From contig NC_015164.1 of assembly GCF_000190575.1 (NCBI RefSeq), forward strand, positions 2,046,001 to 2,110,000: a stretch of 64,000 nt of DNA, read 5' to 3'. Positions 1 through 9,436 of this stretch are shown here, one piece after another. Position 1 is the first letter of the stretch. Each line of letters opens with the position of its first letter. The position numbers were made by a program, and so were the translations under genes. This DNA is from Phocaeicola salanitronis DSM 18170. Lineage in GTDB: Bacteria > Bacteroidota > Bacteroidia > Bacteroidales > Bacteroidaceae. Below the pieces are notes generated by a model, which worked only from the letters and a program-made list of their open reading frames with translations, was not told the DNA's origin and ran no database searches.

Positions 1-1
1 G

Positions 2-1036
2 TTGCGTATGCGCATCGCGCTCGACGGTGAGTTCGTCAAGAAGGTAGACCCGATTTTAGGATACATCCACCGCGGCATCGAGAAGATGAACGAAAGCCTG
101 ACTTATCCGCAGACATTGGGCATGACCGACCGCTTGGACTATTTGAGCGCGCATCAAAGCCGCCATGCGTTGTGCATGTGTATCGAGCAGGCTGCCGGCA
201 TCGAAATCTCCGACCGCGCCAAATACATCCGTACCATCATGGACGAACTGCAACGTATTGATTCACACTTGTTGTTCTATTCTTGTCTGGTATTGGATAT
301 GGGTGCGATGACACCGTTCTTCTATGGCTTCCGCGAACGTGAAATGGTGCTCGACATCTTCGAAGAGACTACCGGCGGACGCCTCATCCAACATTACAAC
401 GTCATCGGCGGTGTGCAGGATGACATTCATCCTACTTTCTGCCAGAAAGTAAAAGAGTTCATCAAGCACCTGCGCAGCGTCATTAAGGATTACCACGACA
501 TTTTCACCAACAACGTCATTGCCGATACCCGTATGAAAGGCGTAGGCATTCTGTCAAAAGAAGACGCCATATCATTGGGATGCACCGGAGGTACCGGACG
601 TGCTGCCGGATGGGCAAACGACGTACGCAAGCGTCATCCGTACGGATTGTACGACAAGGTAGACTTCCGCCAAATCACGTACAATGAGTGTGATACCTTC
701 GCCCGCTACATGGTTCGTATGGACGAAATCATGGAATCCTGCCGCATCATCGAACAACTTATCGACAACATTCCGGAAGGCGAATTCCGCGTGAAGACCA
801 AACCGATTATCAAGTTGCCGGAAGGCATCTGGACATCGGCTGTGGAATCAAGCCGTGGCGAGTTCGGCGTTATGATTGAAAGCCATGGCGACAAGACTCC
901 GTACCGTATGCACTTCCGTTCTACCGGTTTGCCGTTGGTACAAGCCATGGACACGATGTGCCGCGGATGGAAATTTGCCGACTTGATTGCTATCGGTGCT
1001 TCGGCTGACTTTGTGATTCCGGATATCGACCGGTAA
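2..1036 (+). CDS. nuoD: NADH-quinone oxidoreductase subunit D (or C/D), 5'-truncated
   Basis: This is the 49-kDa subunit of complex I, in the peripheral arm at the quinone site. The reading frame is already open at the window edge, so the true start, and possibly a fused NuoC domain, lies upstream. About 344 residues are visible. The family's hallmark comes early (DPILGYIHRGIEKM, about residues 16-29), and the C-terminal half has the conserved SSRGEFG and YRMHFRSTGL segments (about residues 282-312). It is the first visible gene of a tightly packed operon, 38 bp before nuoH. The only doubt is whether this is separate NuoD or the C-terminal part of a NuoCD fusion. Confidence 0.95.
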   Translation: MRMRIALDGEFVKKVDPILGYIHRGIEKMNESLTYPQTLGMTDRLDYLSAHQSRHALCMCIEQAAGIEISDRAKYIRTIMDELQRIDSHLLFYSCLVLDMGAMTPFFYGFREREMVLDIFEETTGGRLIQHYNVIGGVQDDIHPTFCQKVKEFIKHLRSVIKDYHDIFTNNVIADTRMKGVGILSKEDAISLGCTGGTGRAAGWANDVRKRHPYGLYDKVDFRQITYNECDTFARYMVRMDEIMESCRIIEQLIDNIPEGEFRVKTKPIIKLPEGIWTSAVESSRGEFGVMIESHGDKTPYRMHFRSTGLPLVQAMDTMCRGWKFADLIAIGASADFVIPDIDR

Positions 1037-1074
1037 AAAAGAAGAAACAACGTTCAAAATTAAGTATTACAAAT

Positions 1075-2175
1075 ATGAACCAAGCATTTTTAGATTATTA
1101 TAACCTGCAACCGCTTTGGGAACTCATCCATTCTGCCTTGTGCAGTGTGATGCCCGAAGGACTTGCCATTTTTCTGGAATGTGTCGTTGTAGGCGTTATT
1201 ATTATGGTAATGTATGCCGTGCTTGCCATCATCCTTATTTATATGGAACGTAAGGTCTGCGCGGCTTTCCAGTGCCGTATCGGTCCGAACCGCGTAGGAG
1301 GTAAAGGCGGATTGCTGCAAGTGCCTGCCGACGTCATCAAGATTCTGATTAAGGAAGTCTTCAAGCTGAAGAACGCCGACCAGCTCTTGTACGCCGCGGC
1401 ACCGTTCTTAGTCATTCTGGCTTCTATCCTGACTTTCTCCTGCCTGCCCTGGCATAACGGCGGGGAAATCCTGCACATGAACATCGGTATCCTTTTTGTG
1501 CTGGCTGCCTCTTCAATCGGTATTTTGGGAATCCTGCTTGCCGGCTGGAGCAGTAACAGCAAATATACCCTTATCGGTGCCGTGCGAAGCGGTGCGATGC
1601 TCATCAGCTACGAAATCTCTATCGGACTGATTGTGTTGACCATGGTCATGCTGAGCGGGACAATGGATATCCACGAAATCGTTATGGGACAGGCGAACGG
1701 CTGGAACATCTTCAAGGGGCACCTCATTGCCGTAGTGGCATTCGTCATCTATCTGATTGCCGGAAATGCCGAAGCCAACCGTGGCCCGTTCGACCTTGCC
1801 GAAGCCGAACAGGAATTGACTGCCGGATACCATACCGAATATTCAGGTATGCACTTCGGATTCTTCTATCTGGCAGAATACCTGAACCTGTTCATCACAG
1901 CCGGAATCGCTACTACCCTCTTCCTGGGAGGATGGATGCCGCTGCACATTGCAGGCCTCGACGGATTCAATGCTGTCATGGATTACATTCCGGGCATTGT
2001 CTGGTTCCTGGGCAAGACATTCTTTGTAGTCTTCCTGCTGATGTGGATTCGCTGGACCTATCCCCGTCTGCGTATCGACCAGGTTCTGACCTTGGAATGG
2101 AAATACATCATGCCGCTGTCACTGGTAGTCTTGCTGGTAATGGCAGTTTGCAAAGTTTATGGACTCGTTTTTTAA
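1075..2175 (+). CDS. nuoH: NADH-quinone oxidoreductase subunit H
   Basis: This membrane subunit joins the peripheral and membrane arms of complex I and forms part of the quinone chamber. The 366-residue protein has multiple hydrophobic helices. It shows the family's early loop (RIGPNRVGGKGGLLQ, about residues 68-82) and the acidic quinone-site loop (NRGPFDLAEAEQELTAGYHT, starting about residue 235). The length is slightly above the usual 320-350. It lies 38 bp after nuoD and 12 bp before nuoI, as expected for one transcript. Confidence 0.97.
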   Translation: MNQAFLDYYNLQPLWELIHSALCSVMPEGLAIFLECVVVGVIIMVMYAVLAIILIYMERKVCAAFQCRIGPNRVGGKGGLLQVPADVIKILIKEVFKLKNADQLLYAAAPFLVILASILTFSCLPWHNGGEILHMNIGILFVLAASSIGILGILLAGWSSNSKYTLIGAVRSGAMLISYEISIGLIVLTMVMLSGTMDIHEIVMGQANGWNIFKGHLIAVVAFVIYLIAGNAEANRGPFDLAEAEQELTAGYHTEYSGMHFGFFYLAEYLNLFITAGIATTLFLGGWMPLHIAGLDGFNAVMDYIPGIVWFLGKTFFVVFLLMWIRWTYPRLRIDQVLTLEWKYIMPLSLVVLLVMAVCKVYGLVF

Positions 2176-2187
2176 TATAGAATAACA

Positions 2188-2655
2188 ATGGAAAGTTTCA
2201 GCGACTATATAAAAGGGTATGCTTCAGGACTGAAAAGCCTGCTAGTAGGGCTTCGCACTTCAATGAAAGTATTCTTGGAGCCGAAAGTGACCGAGCAGTA
2301 TCCTGAAAACCGTCATACCACGCTACACATTCCCGAACGCCACCGTGCACGGCTGACAATGATTCACGACGAAGAGAATCACCACCATTGCATCGCGTGC
2401 GGGCTGTGTCAGATGAATTGTCCGAACGGCACCATCAAGCTCACGACCGAAATGCGTGAAGATGCCGACGGGAAAAAGAAAAAAGTATTGGTCAAGTATG
2501 AGTACAACTTAGGCTCGTGCATGTTCTGCAACCTGTGTGTGAACGTTTGTCCGCACAATGCCATCGAATTCTGCAACGACTTCGAGAATGCGGTGTTCGA
2601 GAAAGACAAACTCGTCCTGACCCTTAACCATGAAGGTTCAACCCTCGCTAAATAA
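2188..2655 (+). CDS. nuoI: NADH-quinone oxidoreductase subunit I (two 4Fe-4S clusters)
   Basis: This ferredoxin-like subunit passes electrons toward the terminal cluster of complex I. The 155-residue protein carries two complete CxxCxxCxxxCP motifs, CIACGLCQMNCP (about residues 68-79) and CMFCNLCVNVCP (about residues 111-122), giving ligands for two 4Fe-4S clusters. The N-terminal segment before the first motif is short and amphipathic, as in other NuoI proteins. It sits between nuoH and nuoJ in the standard order. All eight cluster cysteines are present. Confidence 0.97.
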   Translation: MESFSDYIKGYASGLKSLLVGLRTSMKVFLEPKVTEQYPENRHTTLHIPERHRARLTMIHDEENHHHCIACGLCQMNCPNGTIKLTTEMREDADGKKKKVLVKYEYNLGSCMFCNLCVNVCPHNAIEFCNDFENAVFEKDKLVLTLNHEGSTLAK

Positions 2656-2665
2656 TCAATAGGAC

Positions 2666-3193
2666 ATGGAAATAATGGAACTATTATCATTTCAAAATAT
2701 CGTATTCTACGTAGTAGCGGCAGCCATCGCGCTCTGTTCTGTACTTGCCGTAACCTCGGGCAAGCTTCTGCGTGCGGCTACCTACTTGCTGTTTGTCCTT
2801 TTCGGTACTGCGGCTATCTTCTTCATGCTCGGCTATACCTTCCTGGGTGCAGTCCAGCTGATGGTTTACGCCGGAGGTATCATCGTTTTGTATGTGTTCT
2901 CCATAGCCTTGACCCGTTCGGACAAAGACATGAGATACAAAATCAGCAAAGCACGGCTCTTCAGCGTACTTGCCACCACCGTGGTAGGCGCCGCATTGGT
3001 CCTCTTGCTGCTTTTCACCAATGGATTCGCCCTCAATGCCATCCCGTTGGGTGAGGAACTTCCTTCCCGCGAGGTCGGCATGGCACTCATCGGAACCGAG
3101 AAATATCAATTTGTATTGCCTTTCGAGGTAGTCAGTGTATTGCTGCTGGCATGTATGATTGGCGGCATCCTGATTGCACGGAAAGAAAAATAA
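2666..3193 (+). CDS. nuoJ: NADH-quinone oxidoreductase subunit J
   Basis: This is a membrane subunit of complex I of 175 residues with five predicted hydrophobic helices. It includes the family's glycine-rich helix (VQLMVYAGGIIVLYVFSIAL, about residues 63-82), in which a pi-bulge is known. An AGGA sequence just before the ATG at 2666 supports that start. A second ATG three codons later is possible. It follows nuoI by 10 bp. Confidence 0.94.
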   Translation: MEIMELLSFQNIVFYVVAAAIALCSVLAVTSGKLLRAATYLLFVLFGTAAIFFMLGYTFLGAVQLMVYAGGIIVLYVFSIALTRSDKDMRYKISKARLFSVLATTVVGAALVLLLLFTNGFALNAIPLGEELPSREVGMALIGTEKYQFVLPFEVVSVLLLACMIGGILIARKEK

Positions 3194-3209
3194 CTGGAGG
3201 ATTAGATTT

Positions 3210-3521
3210 ATGGAAATACATGTAATACATTACCTGGTTATCAGTACCATCATGATGTTTTGTGGCATTTACGGATTCTTTACCCGCAAAAACCTGCTGG
3301 CACTGCTCATTTCCGTTGAGCTCATGCTGAACGCAACGAACATTAACTTTGCCGTATTCAACCGTTATCTTTTCCCGGGACAGCTGGAAGGACATTTCTT
3401 CACCCTGTTCGGCATTGCCATTGCCGCAGCCGAAACAGCCGTAGCGATTGCCATTATCATCAATGTGTACCGCAATGTGAAACAAGTCCTTACCGATGAC
3501 ATCACCGACTTGAAAGGATAA
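3210..3521 (+). CDS. nuoK: NADH-quinone oxidoreductase subunit K
   Basis: This is a small antiporter-like membrane subunit of complex I with three hydrophobic helices. The second helix carries the conserved glutamate in LLISVELMLNATNINF. The frame is open from an ATG at 3174 inside nuoJ. I prefer the ATG at 3210, preceded by TGGAGG at 3195-3200, because it gives 103 residues, the usual NuoK length, and avoids overlap with nuoJ. The third helix carries the second conserved Glu (AAAETAVAIAI). Confidence 0.95.
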   Translation: MEIHVIHYLVISTIMMFCGIYGFFTRKNLLALLISVELMLNATNINFAVFNRYLFPGQLEGHFFTLFGIAIAAAETAVAIAIIINVYRNVKQVLTDDITDLKG

Positions 3522-3540
3522 CTAAAACATTTTATCGATT

Positions 3541-5433
3541 ATGGAATATACAATTCTGATACTCGCGCTACCCGTCCTGAGCTTTCTGATACTGGGGCTG
3601 ACGGGCATGTACATGAAACATCGTGTGGCAGGGCTTATCGGTACGCTCTCACTCGCGGGAGTGACGTTTCTGAGCTACCTCACTGCCTACGAATACTTCA
3701 CGGCTCCGCGCACAGCTGAAGGAGTCTTCGAAACGTTGATGCCTTGGAACTTCCAATGGCTGCCGTTCAACACCTCGCTGCACATCGACATGGGAATCCT
3801 GCTCGACCCGATTTCCGTCATGATGCTGGTAGTCATCTCTACCGTCAGCCTGATGGTGCACATTTATTCATTCGGTTACATGAAAGGCGAAGTCGGCTTC
3901 CAGCGCTACTATGCGTTCCTGTCGCTCTTCTCGTTCTCTATGCTGGGACTGGTGCTCGCCACCAACATCTTCCAGATGTACGTGTTCTGGGAATTGGTGG
4001 GTGTGTCTTCTTACTTGCTCATCGGATTCTATTACACGAAGCCCGAGGCTATCGCTGCCAGCAAGAAAGCGTTCATCGTAACCCGTTTCGCCGATTTGGG
4101 CTTCCTTATCGGTATCCTGATTTACGGTTTCTATATGGGAACCTTCACCTTCACTCCCGAACAGGAACAACTGATGAAATGCGGCATGTTGCTGCCGTTG
4201 GCGCTTGGACTGATGTTCATCGGCGGTGCCGGTAAGAGTGCCATGTTCCCGCTGCACATCTGGCTGCCCGATGCCATGGAAGGCCCGACTCCGGTCAGTG
4301 CCCTTATCCATGCCGCAACCATGGTCGTTGCCGGTGTATACCTGGTAGCCCGCATGTTCCCGCTGTTCATCGGCTATGCGCCCGAAACCTTACATCTTGT
4401 AGCCTACGTGGGTGCCTTCACCGCATTCTATGCGGCTTCCGTAGCCTGCGCCCAGAGCGATATCAAGCGTGTGCTTGCCTTCTCTACCATTTCACAAATC
4501 GGTTTCATGATGGTAGCCTTGGGTGTCTGCACCACTGCCGACCCGCACGAAGGCGGACTGGGATACATGGCAGGCATGTTCCACTTGTTCACTCACGCCA
4601 TGTTCAAGGCTTTGCTGTTCCTCGGCGCCGGATGCATCATCCATGCCGTTCACAGCAACGAGATGTCTACCATGGGCGGCTTGCGCAAGTATATGCCGAT
4701 TACCCACATCACCTTCCTCATTGCCTGTCTGGCGATTGCAGGTATTCCTCCGTTCTCGGGCTTCTTCTCTAAGGACGAGATTCTGACCGCCTGCTTCCAG
4801 TTCAGCCCGGTAATGGGATGGATTATGACGATTATTGCCGGTATGACCGCATTCTACATGTTCCGTCTGTATTACGGCATCTTCTGGGGAACTGAAAACA
4901 AAGAACTGCACGCACACCATACACCTCACGAAAGCCCGTTGTCCATGACTTTCCCGCTGATGGTGCTGGCAGCCATTACCATTGTCTGCGGCTGGATTCT
5001 TCCGTTCGGACATTTCGTATCGGCTAACGGACACGCATACGACATCCACTTGAATACCCAAGTAGCTGTAACCAGCATCGTCGTAGCCCTGATAGCCATC
5101 GGCTTGGCTACCTGGATGTATGCACGCGACAAGCAACCCGTTGCCGATATGCTGGCAAAACGTTTCGCTACCCTTCACCGTGCGGCTTACAAGCGTTTCT
5201 ACATGGACGAAGTTTGGCTGTTTGTCACAAAACGGATTATCTTCCGTTGCATCTCTACCCCGTTGGCTTGGTTCGACCGTCATGTCATCGACCAGTTCAT
5301 GAACTTCATGGCATGGAGCACCAATGCTGCCGGCGAAACGGCACAACCCATCCAGAACGGTAAAATCCAGAGCTACACCCTGTGGTTCCTGGGCGGTGTC
5401 ATTGTGCTGTCAATTATACTTTTGCTCAATTAA
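3541..5433 (+). CDS. nuoL: NADH-quinone oxidoreductase subunit L
   Basis: This is the distal, largest proton-pumping membrane subunit of complex I, related to Mrp antiporters. The 630-residue protein has about 14-16 hydrophobic helices. It shows conserved antiporter segments including FWELVGVSSYLLIGFYY (about residues 149-165), the PLHIWLPDAMEGPTPVSALIHAATMV region (from about residue 237) and IAGIPPFSGFFSKDEI. The C-terminal part continues past the helices into the long lateral-helix region expected for NuoL. It lies 19 bp after nuoK and 63 bp before nuoM. Confidence 0.97.
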   Translation: MEYTILILALPVLSFLILGLTGMYMKHRVAGLIGTLSLAGVTFLSYLTAYEYFTAPRTAEGVFETLMPWNFQWLPFNTSLHIDMGILLDPISVMMLVVISTVSLMVHIYSFGYMKGEVGFQRYYAFLSLFSFSMLGLVLATNIFQMYVFWELVGVSSYLLIGFYYTKPEAIAASKKAFIVTRFADLGFLIGILIYGFYMGTFTFTPEQEQLMKCGMLLPLALGLMFIGGAGKSAMFPLHIWLPDAMEGPTPVSALIHAATMVVAGVYLVARMFPLFIGYAPETLHLVAYVGAFTAFYAASVACAQSDIKRVLAFSTISQIGFMMVALGVCTTADPHEGGLGYMAGMFHLFTHAMFKALLFLGAGCIIHAVHSNEMSTMGGLRKYMPITHITFLIACLAIAGIPPFSGFFSKDEILTACFQFSPVMGWIMTIIAGMTAFYMFRLYYGIFWGTENKELHAHHTPHESPLSMTFPLMVLAAITIVCGWILPFGHFVSANGHAYDIHLNTQVAVTSIVVALIAIGLATWMYARDKQPVADMLAKRFATLHRAAYKRFYMDEVWLFVTKRIIFRCISTPLAWFDRHVIDQFMNFMAWSTNAAGETAQPIQNGKIQSYTLWFLGGVIVLSIILLLN

Positions 5434-5496
5434 TAGGAAGAATGAACAGCAACCCGGTTATTCACTATTAATTGTTAACTATTAATTGAATACAAA

Positions 5497-6978
5497 ATGA
5501 ATATATTAAGTCTTTTCGTATTAGTTCCTCTGCTGATGTTGCTCGGCTTGTGGATTGCCCGCAACGTGAATCAGGTAAGAGGAGTGATGGTAGCAGGCTC
5601 CAGCGTCTTGCTGGTTCTTGCCGCATACCTCACCGTTTCTTATATCGGACTCCGCAACGGAGGCGCCACCGAAGAAATGCTGTTCACCGACAGCATCACG
5701 TGGTATGCCCCGCTGCACATTGCTTACTCGGTAGGCGTTGACGGCATCTCGGTCGTAATGCTGTTGCTGAGTGCCATTATCGTGTTCACCGGCACCTTCG
5801 CTTCCTGGAAGCTGAAGCCGCTCACCAAGGAATACTTCTTGTGGTTCACCCTGCTGAGCACCGGTGTATTCGGATTCTTTATCTCTACCGACCTGTTCAC
5901 CATGTTCATGTTCTACGAAGTGGCGCTGATTCCGATGTACCTGCTGATTGGCGTATGGGGCAGCGGCCGCAAGGAATACTCAGCCATGAAGCTGACCCTG
6001 ATGCTGATGGGCGGCTCGGCATTCCTGCTCATCGGTATCTTAGGCATCTTCTACGGTGCCGGAGCCGAAACCATGAACGTGATTGAAATCGCGAAGCTGA
6101 AAATCCCGACTGAGTTCCAGCAAATCTTCTTCCCGATGGTATTCCTGGGATTCGGCGTATTGGGCGCACTTTTCCCCTTCCATACATGGAGCCCCGACGG
6201 TCACGCTTCGGCGCCGACTGCCGTATCTATGCTCCACGCCGGTGTATTGATGAAATTAGGAGGTTACGGATGCTTCCGTGTCGCAATGTACCTGATGCCT
6301 ACCGGATTGGCATACTGGGGCGACTTCTTCCTGGTGTTGACTACCATTTCGGTGGTTTACGGAGCGTTCAGCGCCGTTGTGCAGACCGACTTGAAATACA
6401 TCAACGCCTACTCGTCTGTAAGCCACTGCGGCCTGGTATTGTTCGCCCTGCTGATGGCTACGCGTGTCAGCTCTACCGGTGCCATCCTGCAGATGCTGAG
6501 CCACGGCTTGATGACGGCACTCTTCTTTGCCCTCATCGGTATGATTTACGGACGTACGCATACCCGTGACATCCGCCAGCTGAGCGGCTTGATGAAGATT
6601 ATGCCTTTCTTGGCTGTAGGCTATGTGATTGCCGGTCTTGCCAACCTCGGTTTGCCGGGCTTGAGCGGCTTCATTGCCGAGATGACCGTATTTGTAGGCT
6701 CGTTCGAGCATACCGATGTATTCCACCGCGCCTGCACCATTATCGCTACTACCAGTATCGTGATTACTGCGGTCTACATCCTGCGTGTGGTCGGCAAGAT
6801 TCTGTATGGCACTTGCCAGAATCCCGAACACCTGAAACTGACCGACGCCACTTGGGACGAACGCTTCGCCGTTATCTGCCTCATCGCAGCGGTAGCCGGA
6901 CTGGGTCTTGCACCGTGGTGGGTCAGCGATGTCATCAATGCCAGTGTAGAACCTATTATTTCACAACTCATACATTAA
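5497..6978 (+). CDS. nuoM: NADH-quinone oxidoreductase subunit M
   Basis: This is an antiporter-like, proton-pumping membrane subunit of 493 residues. Diagnostic segments are [19 protein letters not shown] (about residues 137-155), [20 protein letters not shown] (about residues 226-245) and [11 protein letters not shown] near the C-terminal third. The 63-bp gap before it holds a short direct repeat (ACTATTAATTG twice, about 5463-5487) of a kind seen elsewhere between genes in this window. It is followed 10 bp later by nuoN. Confidence 0.97.
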   Translation: MNILSLFVLVPLLMLLGLWIARNVNQVRGVMVAGSSVLLVLAAYLTVSYIGLRNGGATEEMLFTDSITWYAPLHIAYSVGVDGISVVMLLLSAIIVFTGTFASWKLKPLTKEYFLWFTLLSTGVFGFFISTDLFTMFMFYEVALIPMYLLIGVWGSGRKEYSAMKLTLMLMGGSAFLLIGILGIFYGAGAETMNVIEIAKLKIPTEFQQIFFPMVFLGFGVLGALFPFHTWSPDGHASAPTAVSMLHAGVLMKLGGYGCFRVAMYLMPTGLAYWGDFFLVLTTISVVYGAFSAVVQTDLKYINAYSSVSHCGLVLFALLMATRVSSTGAILQMLSHGLMTALFFALIGMIYGRTHTRDIRQLSGLMKIMPFLAVGYVIAGLANLGLPGLSGFIAEMTVFVGSFEHTDVFHRACTIIATTSIVITAVYILRVVGKILYGTCQNPEHLKLTDATWDERFAVICLIAAVAGLGLAPWWVSDVINASVEPIISQLIH

Positions 6979-6988
6979 TTCAGACATT

Positions 6989-8410
6989 ATGGATATAAGT
7001 GCAATATTCTCTACCATGCAAGCAGAAATCAGTCTGGCTATCATCCTGATTGTCGTATTGCTTGCCGACCTGATCCTGAAACAGCCCAACCACAAGGCAT
7101 TGCAGGGTCTGTCATGCGGGCTGTTAGTGGTGCAAATCGCGCTGAATATCGTCCCCGTAACGGGCGAGGCTTTTGGCGGCATGTTTGTCAACACCCCCAT
7201 GTCGTCTATTGTCAAGACGGTACTTACCGCCGGAACCTTGCTGGTCTTCATGCAGGCTGATTCATGGATTAACCGTGAAGACACCCGCCACAAGGCAGGC
7301 GAATTCTACGTCCTGACCCTCTCCACCCTGCTGGGTATGTATTACATGGTAAGCGCGGGCAGCTTCCTCCTCTTCTACGTAGGCTTGGAACTTGCCAGCA
7401 TCCCGATGGCATGCCTGATTGCATTCGACAAATACCGTCACCACAGCGCGGAAGCCAGCACCAAGTTCATCCTGAACGCCATGTTCTCTTCTGCCCTCAT
7501 GCTTTACGGCTTGTCGCTCATCTACGGAACATGCGGAACCATGTATTTCGAAGACATGACCACGATGCTCACCGGAAGCCCGTTGCAGATTCTTGCCATG
7601 GTGCTCTTCTTCGCCGGCTTGGGCTTCAAGCTGAGTCTGGTTCCTTTCCACATGTGGACCCCCGATACCTATCAGGGTGCTCCCACAGCCGTTACTGCCT
7701 ACCTGTCTGTCATCTCGAAAGGTGCGGCAGCCTTCGCGCTGATGAGCATTCTGGTCAAGGCATTCGGTCCGATGATAGCAGACTGGAGCCTGCTGGTGGC
7801 TATCGTAACCGTAGTAACCATTACGCTTGCCAACATCATGGCTATCCTGCAGCACGACCTGAAACGATTCATGGCGTACAGTAGTATCTCGCAAGCCGGC
7901 TACATTATGCTGGCTGTGCTGGGAGCCGACGGACAAGGCATGGCATCATTGGTATATTATGTCATCGTCTACATCGTGGCAAACCTCGCCGTCTTCGGCG
8001 TCATCACCACCGTAGAGCAACACAACGGCGGACGCGTAGACCGCGAAGCCTACAACGGTTTCTACAAGACCAACCCGCACCTGAGCTTCATCATGACGCT
8101 GGCACTCTTCTCGTTGGGTGGTATCCCTCCGTTTGCCGGCTTCTTCTCGAAGTTCTTCGTGTTTGCTTCTGCATTCCATGCCGGACACTGGCTGGTAGTA
8201 TTCTTAGCATTGGTCAACACCATCATCTCGCTCTACTACTACCTGCTGATTGTAAAGGCAATGTACATTACGCCCAATGACAATCCGCTGCCTGCGTTCC
8301 GCAGTTCAGGCATGACCCGCGCCTGCCTGGTTATCTGCCTGCTGGGCATCGTATTGCTGGGTATCTGCAGCAGCGTATTCAACACGCTGAGCAACGTAGC
8401 GTCATTATAA
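6989..8410 (+). CDS. nuoN: NADH-quinone oxidoreductase subunit N
   Basis: This is the third antiporter-like membrane subunit of complex I, of 473 residues and about 14 hydrophobic helices. Family segments are [20 protein letters not shown] (about residues 129-148), [20 protein letters not shown] (about residues 219-238) and [16 protein letters not shown] in the C-terminal third. It is the last gene of the operon, and a strong terminator begins 12 bp after its stop codon. The visible order D-H-I-J-K-L-M-N matches Bacteroidetes operons. Whether NADH-module genes nuoEFG exist cannot be judged from this window. Confidence 0.97.
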   Translation: MDISAIFSTMQAEISLAIILIVVLLADLILKQPNHKALQGLSCGLLVVQIALNIVPVTGEAFGGMFVNTPMSSIVKTVLTAGTLLVFMQADSWINREDTRHKAGEFYVLTLSTLLGMYYMVSAGSFLLFYVGLELASIPMACLIAFDKYRHHSAEASTKFILNAMFSSALMLYGLSLIYGTCGTMYFEDMTTMLTGSPLQILAMVLFFAGLGFKLSLVPFHMWTPDTYQGAPTAVTAYLSVISKGAAAFALMSILVKAFGPMIADWSLLVAIVTVVTITLANIMAILQHDLKRFMAYSSISQAGYIMLAVLGADGQGMASLVYYVIVYIVANLAVFGVITTVEQHNGGRVDREAYNGFYKTNPHLSFIMTLALFSLGGIPPFAGFFSKFFVFASAFHAGHWLVVFLALVNTIISLYYYLLIVKAMYITPNDNPLPAFRSSGMTRACLVICLLGIVLLGICSSVFNTLSNVASL

Positions 8411-8422
8411 TATCAAACATAC

Positions 8423-8476
8423 AAAAAACGGAGACGCAGAGGAATATCAATTCCTCCCTGCGTCTCCGTTTTTTTT
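8423..8476 (+). terminator. Rho-independent terminator of the nuo operon
   Basis: An A-rich start leads into a 17-bp stem (AAAAAACGGAGACGCAG at 8423-8439 pairing with 8458-8474), an inner stem (AGGAAT/ATTCCT) and a T-run. It begins 12 bp after nuoN. The stem sequence belongs to a repeat family (GAGACGCAGAGG type) found elsewhere in the window, so a dispersed repeat may have been recruited as terminator. Confidence 0.93.
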
Positions 8477-8493
8477 GTGTCTCTGTGTTTCGC

Positions 8494-8529
8494 CACGCAT
8501 GTCACGCACGTCACACATGTCACACACTG
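8494..8529. repeat. 9-bp tandem repeat, four units
   Basis: Four adjacent 9-bp units (CACGCATGT, CACGCACGT, CACACATGT, CACACACTG) lie just beyond the nuo terminator. No coding signal goes with them. Confidence 0.8.
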
Positions 8530-8550
8530 TTTGCAGACACCATCACAGTA

Positions 8551-8572
8551 GAGACGATGTGCACATCGTCTC
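8551..8572. repeat. 22-bp perfect palindrome, family C copy 1
   Basis: This is a perfect 22-bp palindrome with half-site GAGACGATGTG. Its flanks (CATCACAGTA before, AAGAAACGGTGCAAAC after) are shared with the copy at 9437-9458. A third copy is at 19732-19753. It looks like a dispersed REP-type sequence and not a local operator. Confidence 0.85.
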
Positions 8573-8711
8573 CCAAGAAACGGTGCAAACCGTACAAATC
8601 CCGATGCACATCAGAACGTCTCTGCTTATGTAGTGCCACGACAAGGAAAAGCATAGGAATTAGAGTGAAATCAGGAAAAGACAAGTCATTACAGAAATAT
8701 CATGTTTGAGG

Positions 8712-8800
8712 TTATAACTCGGCAATCTTTTCCGGGCTAAGTCCTGTCGCTTGTGAAATAATATCAATAGAGACTCCCTATTTTTTAAGTTCCTTTATCT
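8712..8800 (-). pseudogene. C-terminal remnant of an Rpn-type nuclease/transposase
   Basis: The minus strand reads GVSIDIISQATGLSPEKIAEL and then a stop at 8712. I recognise this as the typical tail of Bacteroides Rpn (PD-(D/E)XK, recombination-promoting nuclease) proteins. The frame is broken by TAG directly upstream (after KELKK), and no longer ORF continues, so only about 30 codons survive. The assignment rests on the tail motif alone. Confidence 0.5.
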
Positions 8801-8815
8801 AAAATAAACAGACAA

Positions 8816-8837
8816 AAGTTTCGTATTTACGAAACTT
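8816..8837. promoter_or_regulatory. Probable operator: perfect inverted repeat upstream of the TA locus
   Basis: AAGTTTCGTA and its exact complement are separated by two bases. The repeat lies 6 bp before the -7 box at 8843-8850, so it would cover the upstream promoter element. This is the usual site where an HTH antitoxin represses its own operon. Binding by the protein encoded at 9031 is inferred. Confidence 0.7.
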
Positions 8838-8842
8838 GTTAT

Positions 8843-8850
8843 TAGCTTTG
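8843..8850 (+). promoter_or_regulatory. Bacteroides-type -7 box of the TA locus
   Basis: TAGCTTTG matches TAnnTTTG and lies 26 bp before the ATG of the toxin remnant at 8876. The promoter and operator appear intact although the toxin is not. Confidence 0.7.
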
Positions 8851-8875
8851 CAGATGAAAACATTTAGATGCAGAT

Positions 8876-9027
8876 ATGGCAACATTCCAACTTACACTAT
8901 TAGAAGAAGCTAAAGACTTCCTCCAAAACCTGCCGATGCAGACATACAAAAAAAATATTGTATAACATTTGGCGAGTTGCAGGCGGAAACTATAATGAAA
9001 CGATATTTTGAACTCAAAAAACGATAA
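8876..9027 (+). pseudogene. HigB/RelE-family toxin remnant, internally deleted
   Basis: The ATG at 8876 opens 29 codons (MATFQLTLLEEAKDFLQNLP, then MQTYKKNIV) resembling the N-terminus of phage-type HigB/RelE toxins, ending at TAA 8963. In another frame, 8983-9027 reads AETIMKRYFELKKR and a stop, resembling the C-terminal end of the same family. The middle of the protein, roughly 60-80 residues with the RNase core, is missing, so it should be inactive. It lies directly before the HTH antitoxin gene, as in a toxin-first higBA locus. The fragments are clear. The family assignment is from memory of its ends. Confidence 0.7.
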
Positions 9028-9030
9028 GAA

Positions 9031-9369
9031 ATGAAACACGTAGGAGATATGAAACTCTATTCCTTAGAAGAAGTTACCGACGAACTTATAGGGCAAAAAG
9101 GAACTCCGGAAAGAGAAGACTTTGACAATAGCGTAGAAGAGGCTCTGCACGCTTATCGGATAGGCGAGGCTATCAGGAATGCACGCCTGAAACAGAACCT
9201 CACACAAGAGGAACTGGGTGAACGTATAGGAGTGCAAAAGGCTCAGATATCCCGTATGGAAAGAGGGTATAGTATAAGTATTCCCACAATGAGCCGAGTT
9301 TTCAAAGCTCTGGGTATCACTACAGCTACGCTTGACTTAGGTATGGCTGGGAAAGTCGCTTTGTGGTAA
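9031..9369 (+). CDS. XRE-family HTH antitoxin (HigA-like), orphaned
   Basis: This is a DNA-binding antitoxin and autorepressor of 112 residues. An N-terminal segment (MKLYSLEEVTDELIG) is followed by a helix-turn-helix (NLTQEELGERIGVQKAQISR, about residues 60-79) and a short C-terminal tail. The first ATG at 9031 is used here. The ATG at 9049 would give the more typical N-terminus. It starts three bases after the toxin remnant, and a perfect inverted repeat at 8816-8837 overlaps the shared promoter. With the toxin deleted, it may persist as a plain repressor or as an anti-addiction factor against related toxins (inferred). Confidence 0.85.
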   Translation: MKHVGDMKLYSLEEVTDELIGQKGTPEREDFDNSVEEALHAYRIGEAIRNARLKQNLTQEELGERIGVQKAQISRMERGYSISIPTMSRVFKALGITTATLDLGMAGKVALW

Positions 9370-9436
9370 TTTACATGGGGAATTTACCGACACACATAAT
9401 AAAAGGCACATACATAATACGAATATCATCACAGTA

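Noticed and set aside
3174..3209. Upstream ATG for nuoK
   Set aside because: It lies inside nuoJ, gives an atypical N-terminus and lacks a ribosome site, while ATG 3210 has TGGAGG before it and gives the standard length.
8485..8709. 74-codon plus-strand frame after the nuo terminator
   Set aside because: It runs through the 9-bp tandem repeat and the family C palindrome, and its product has no natural composition.
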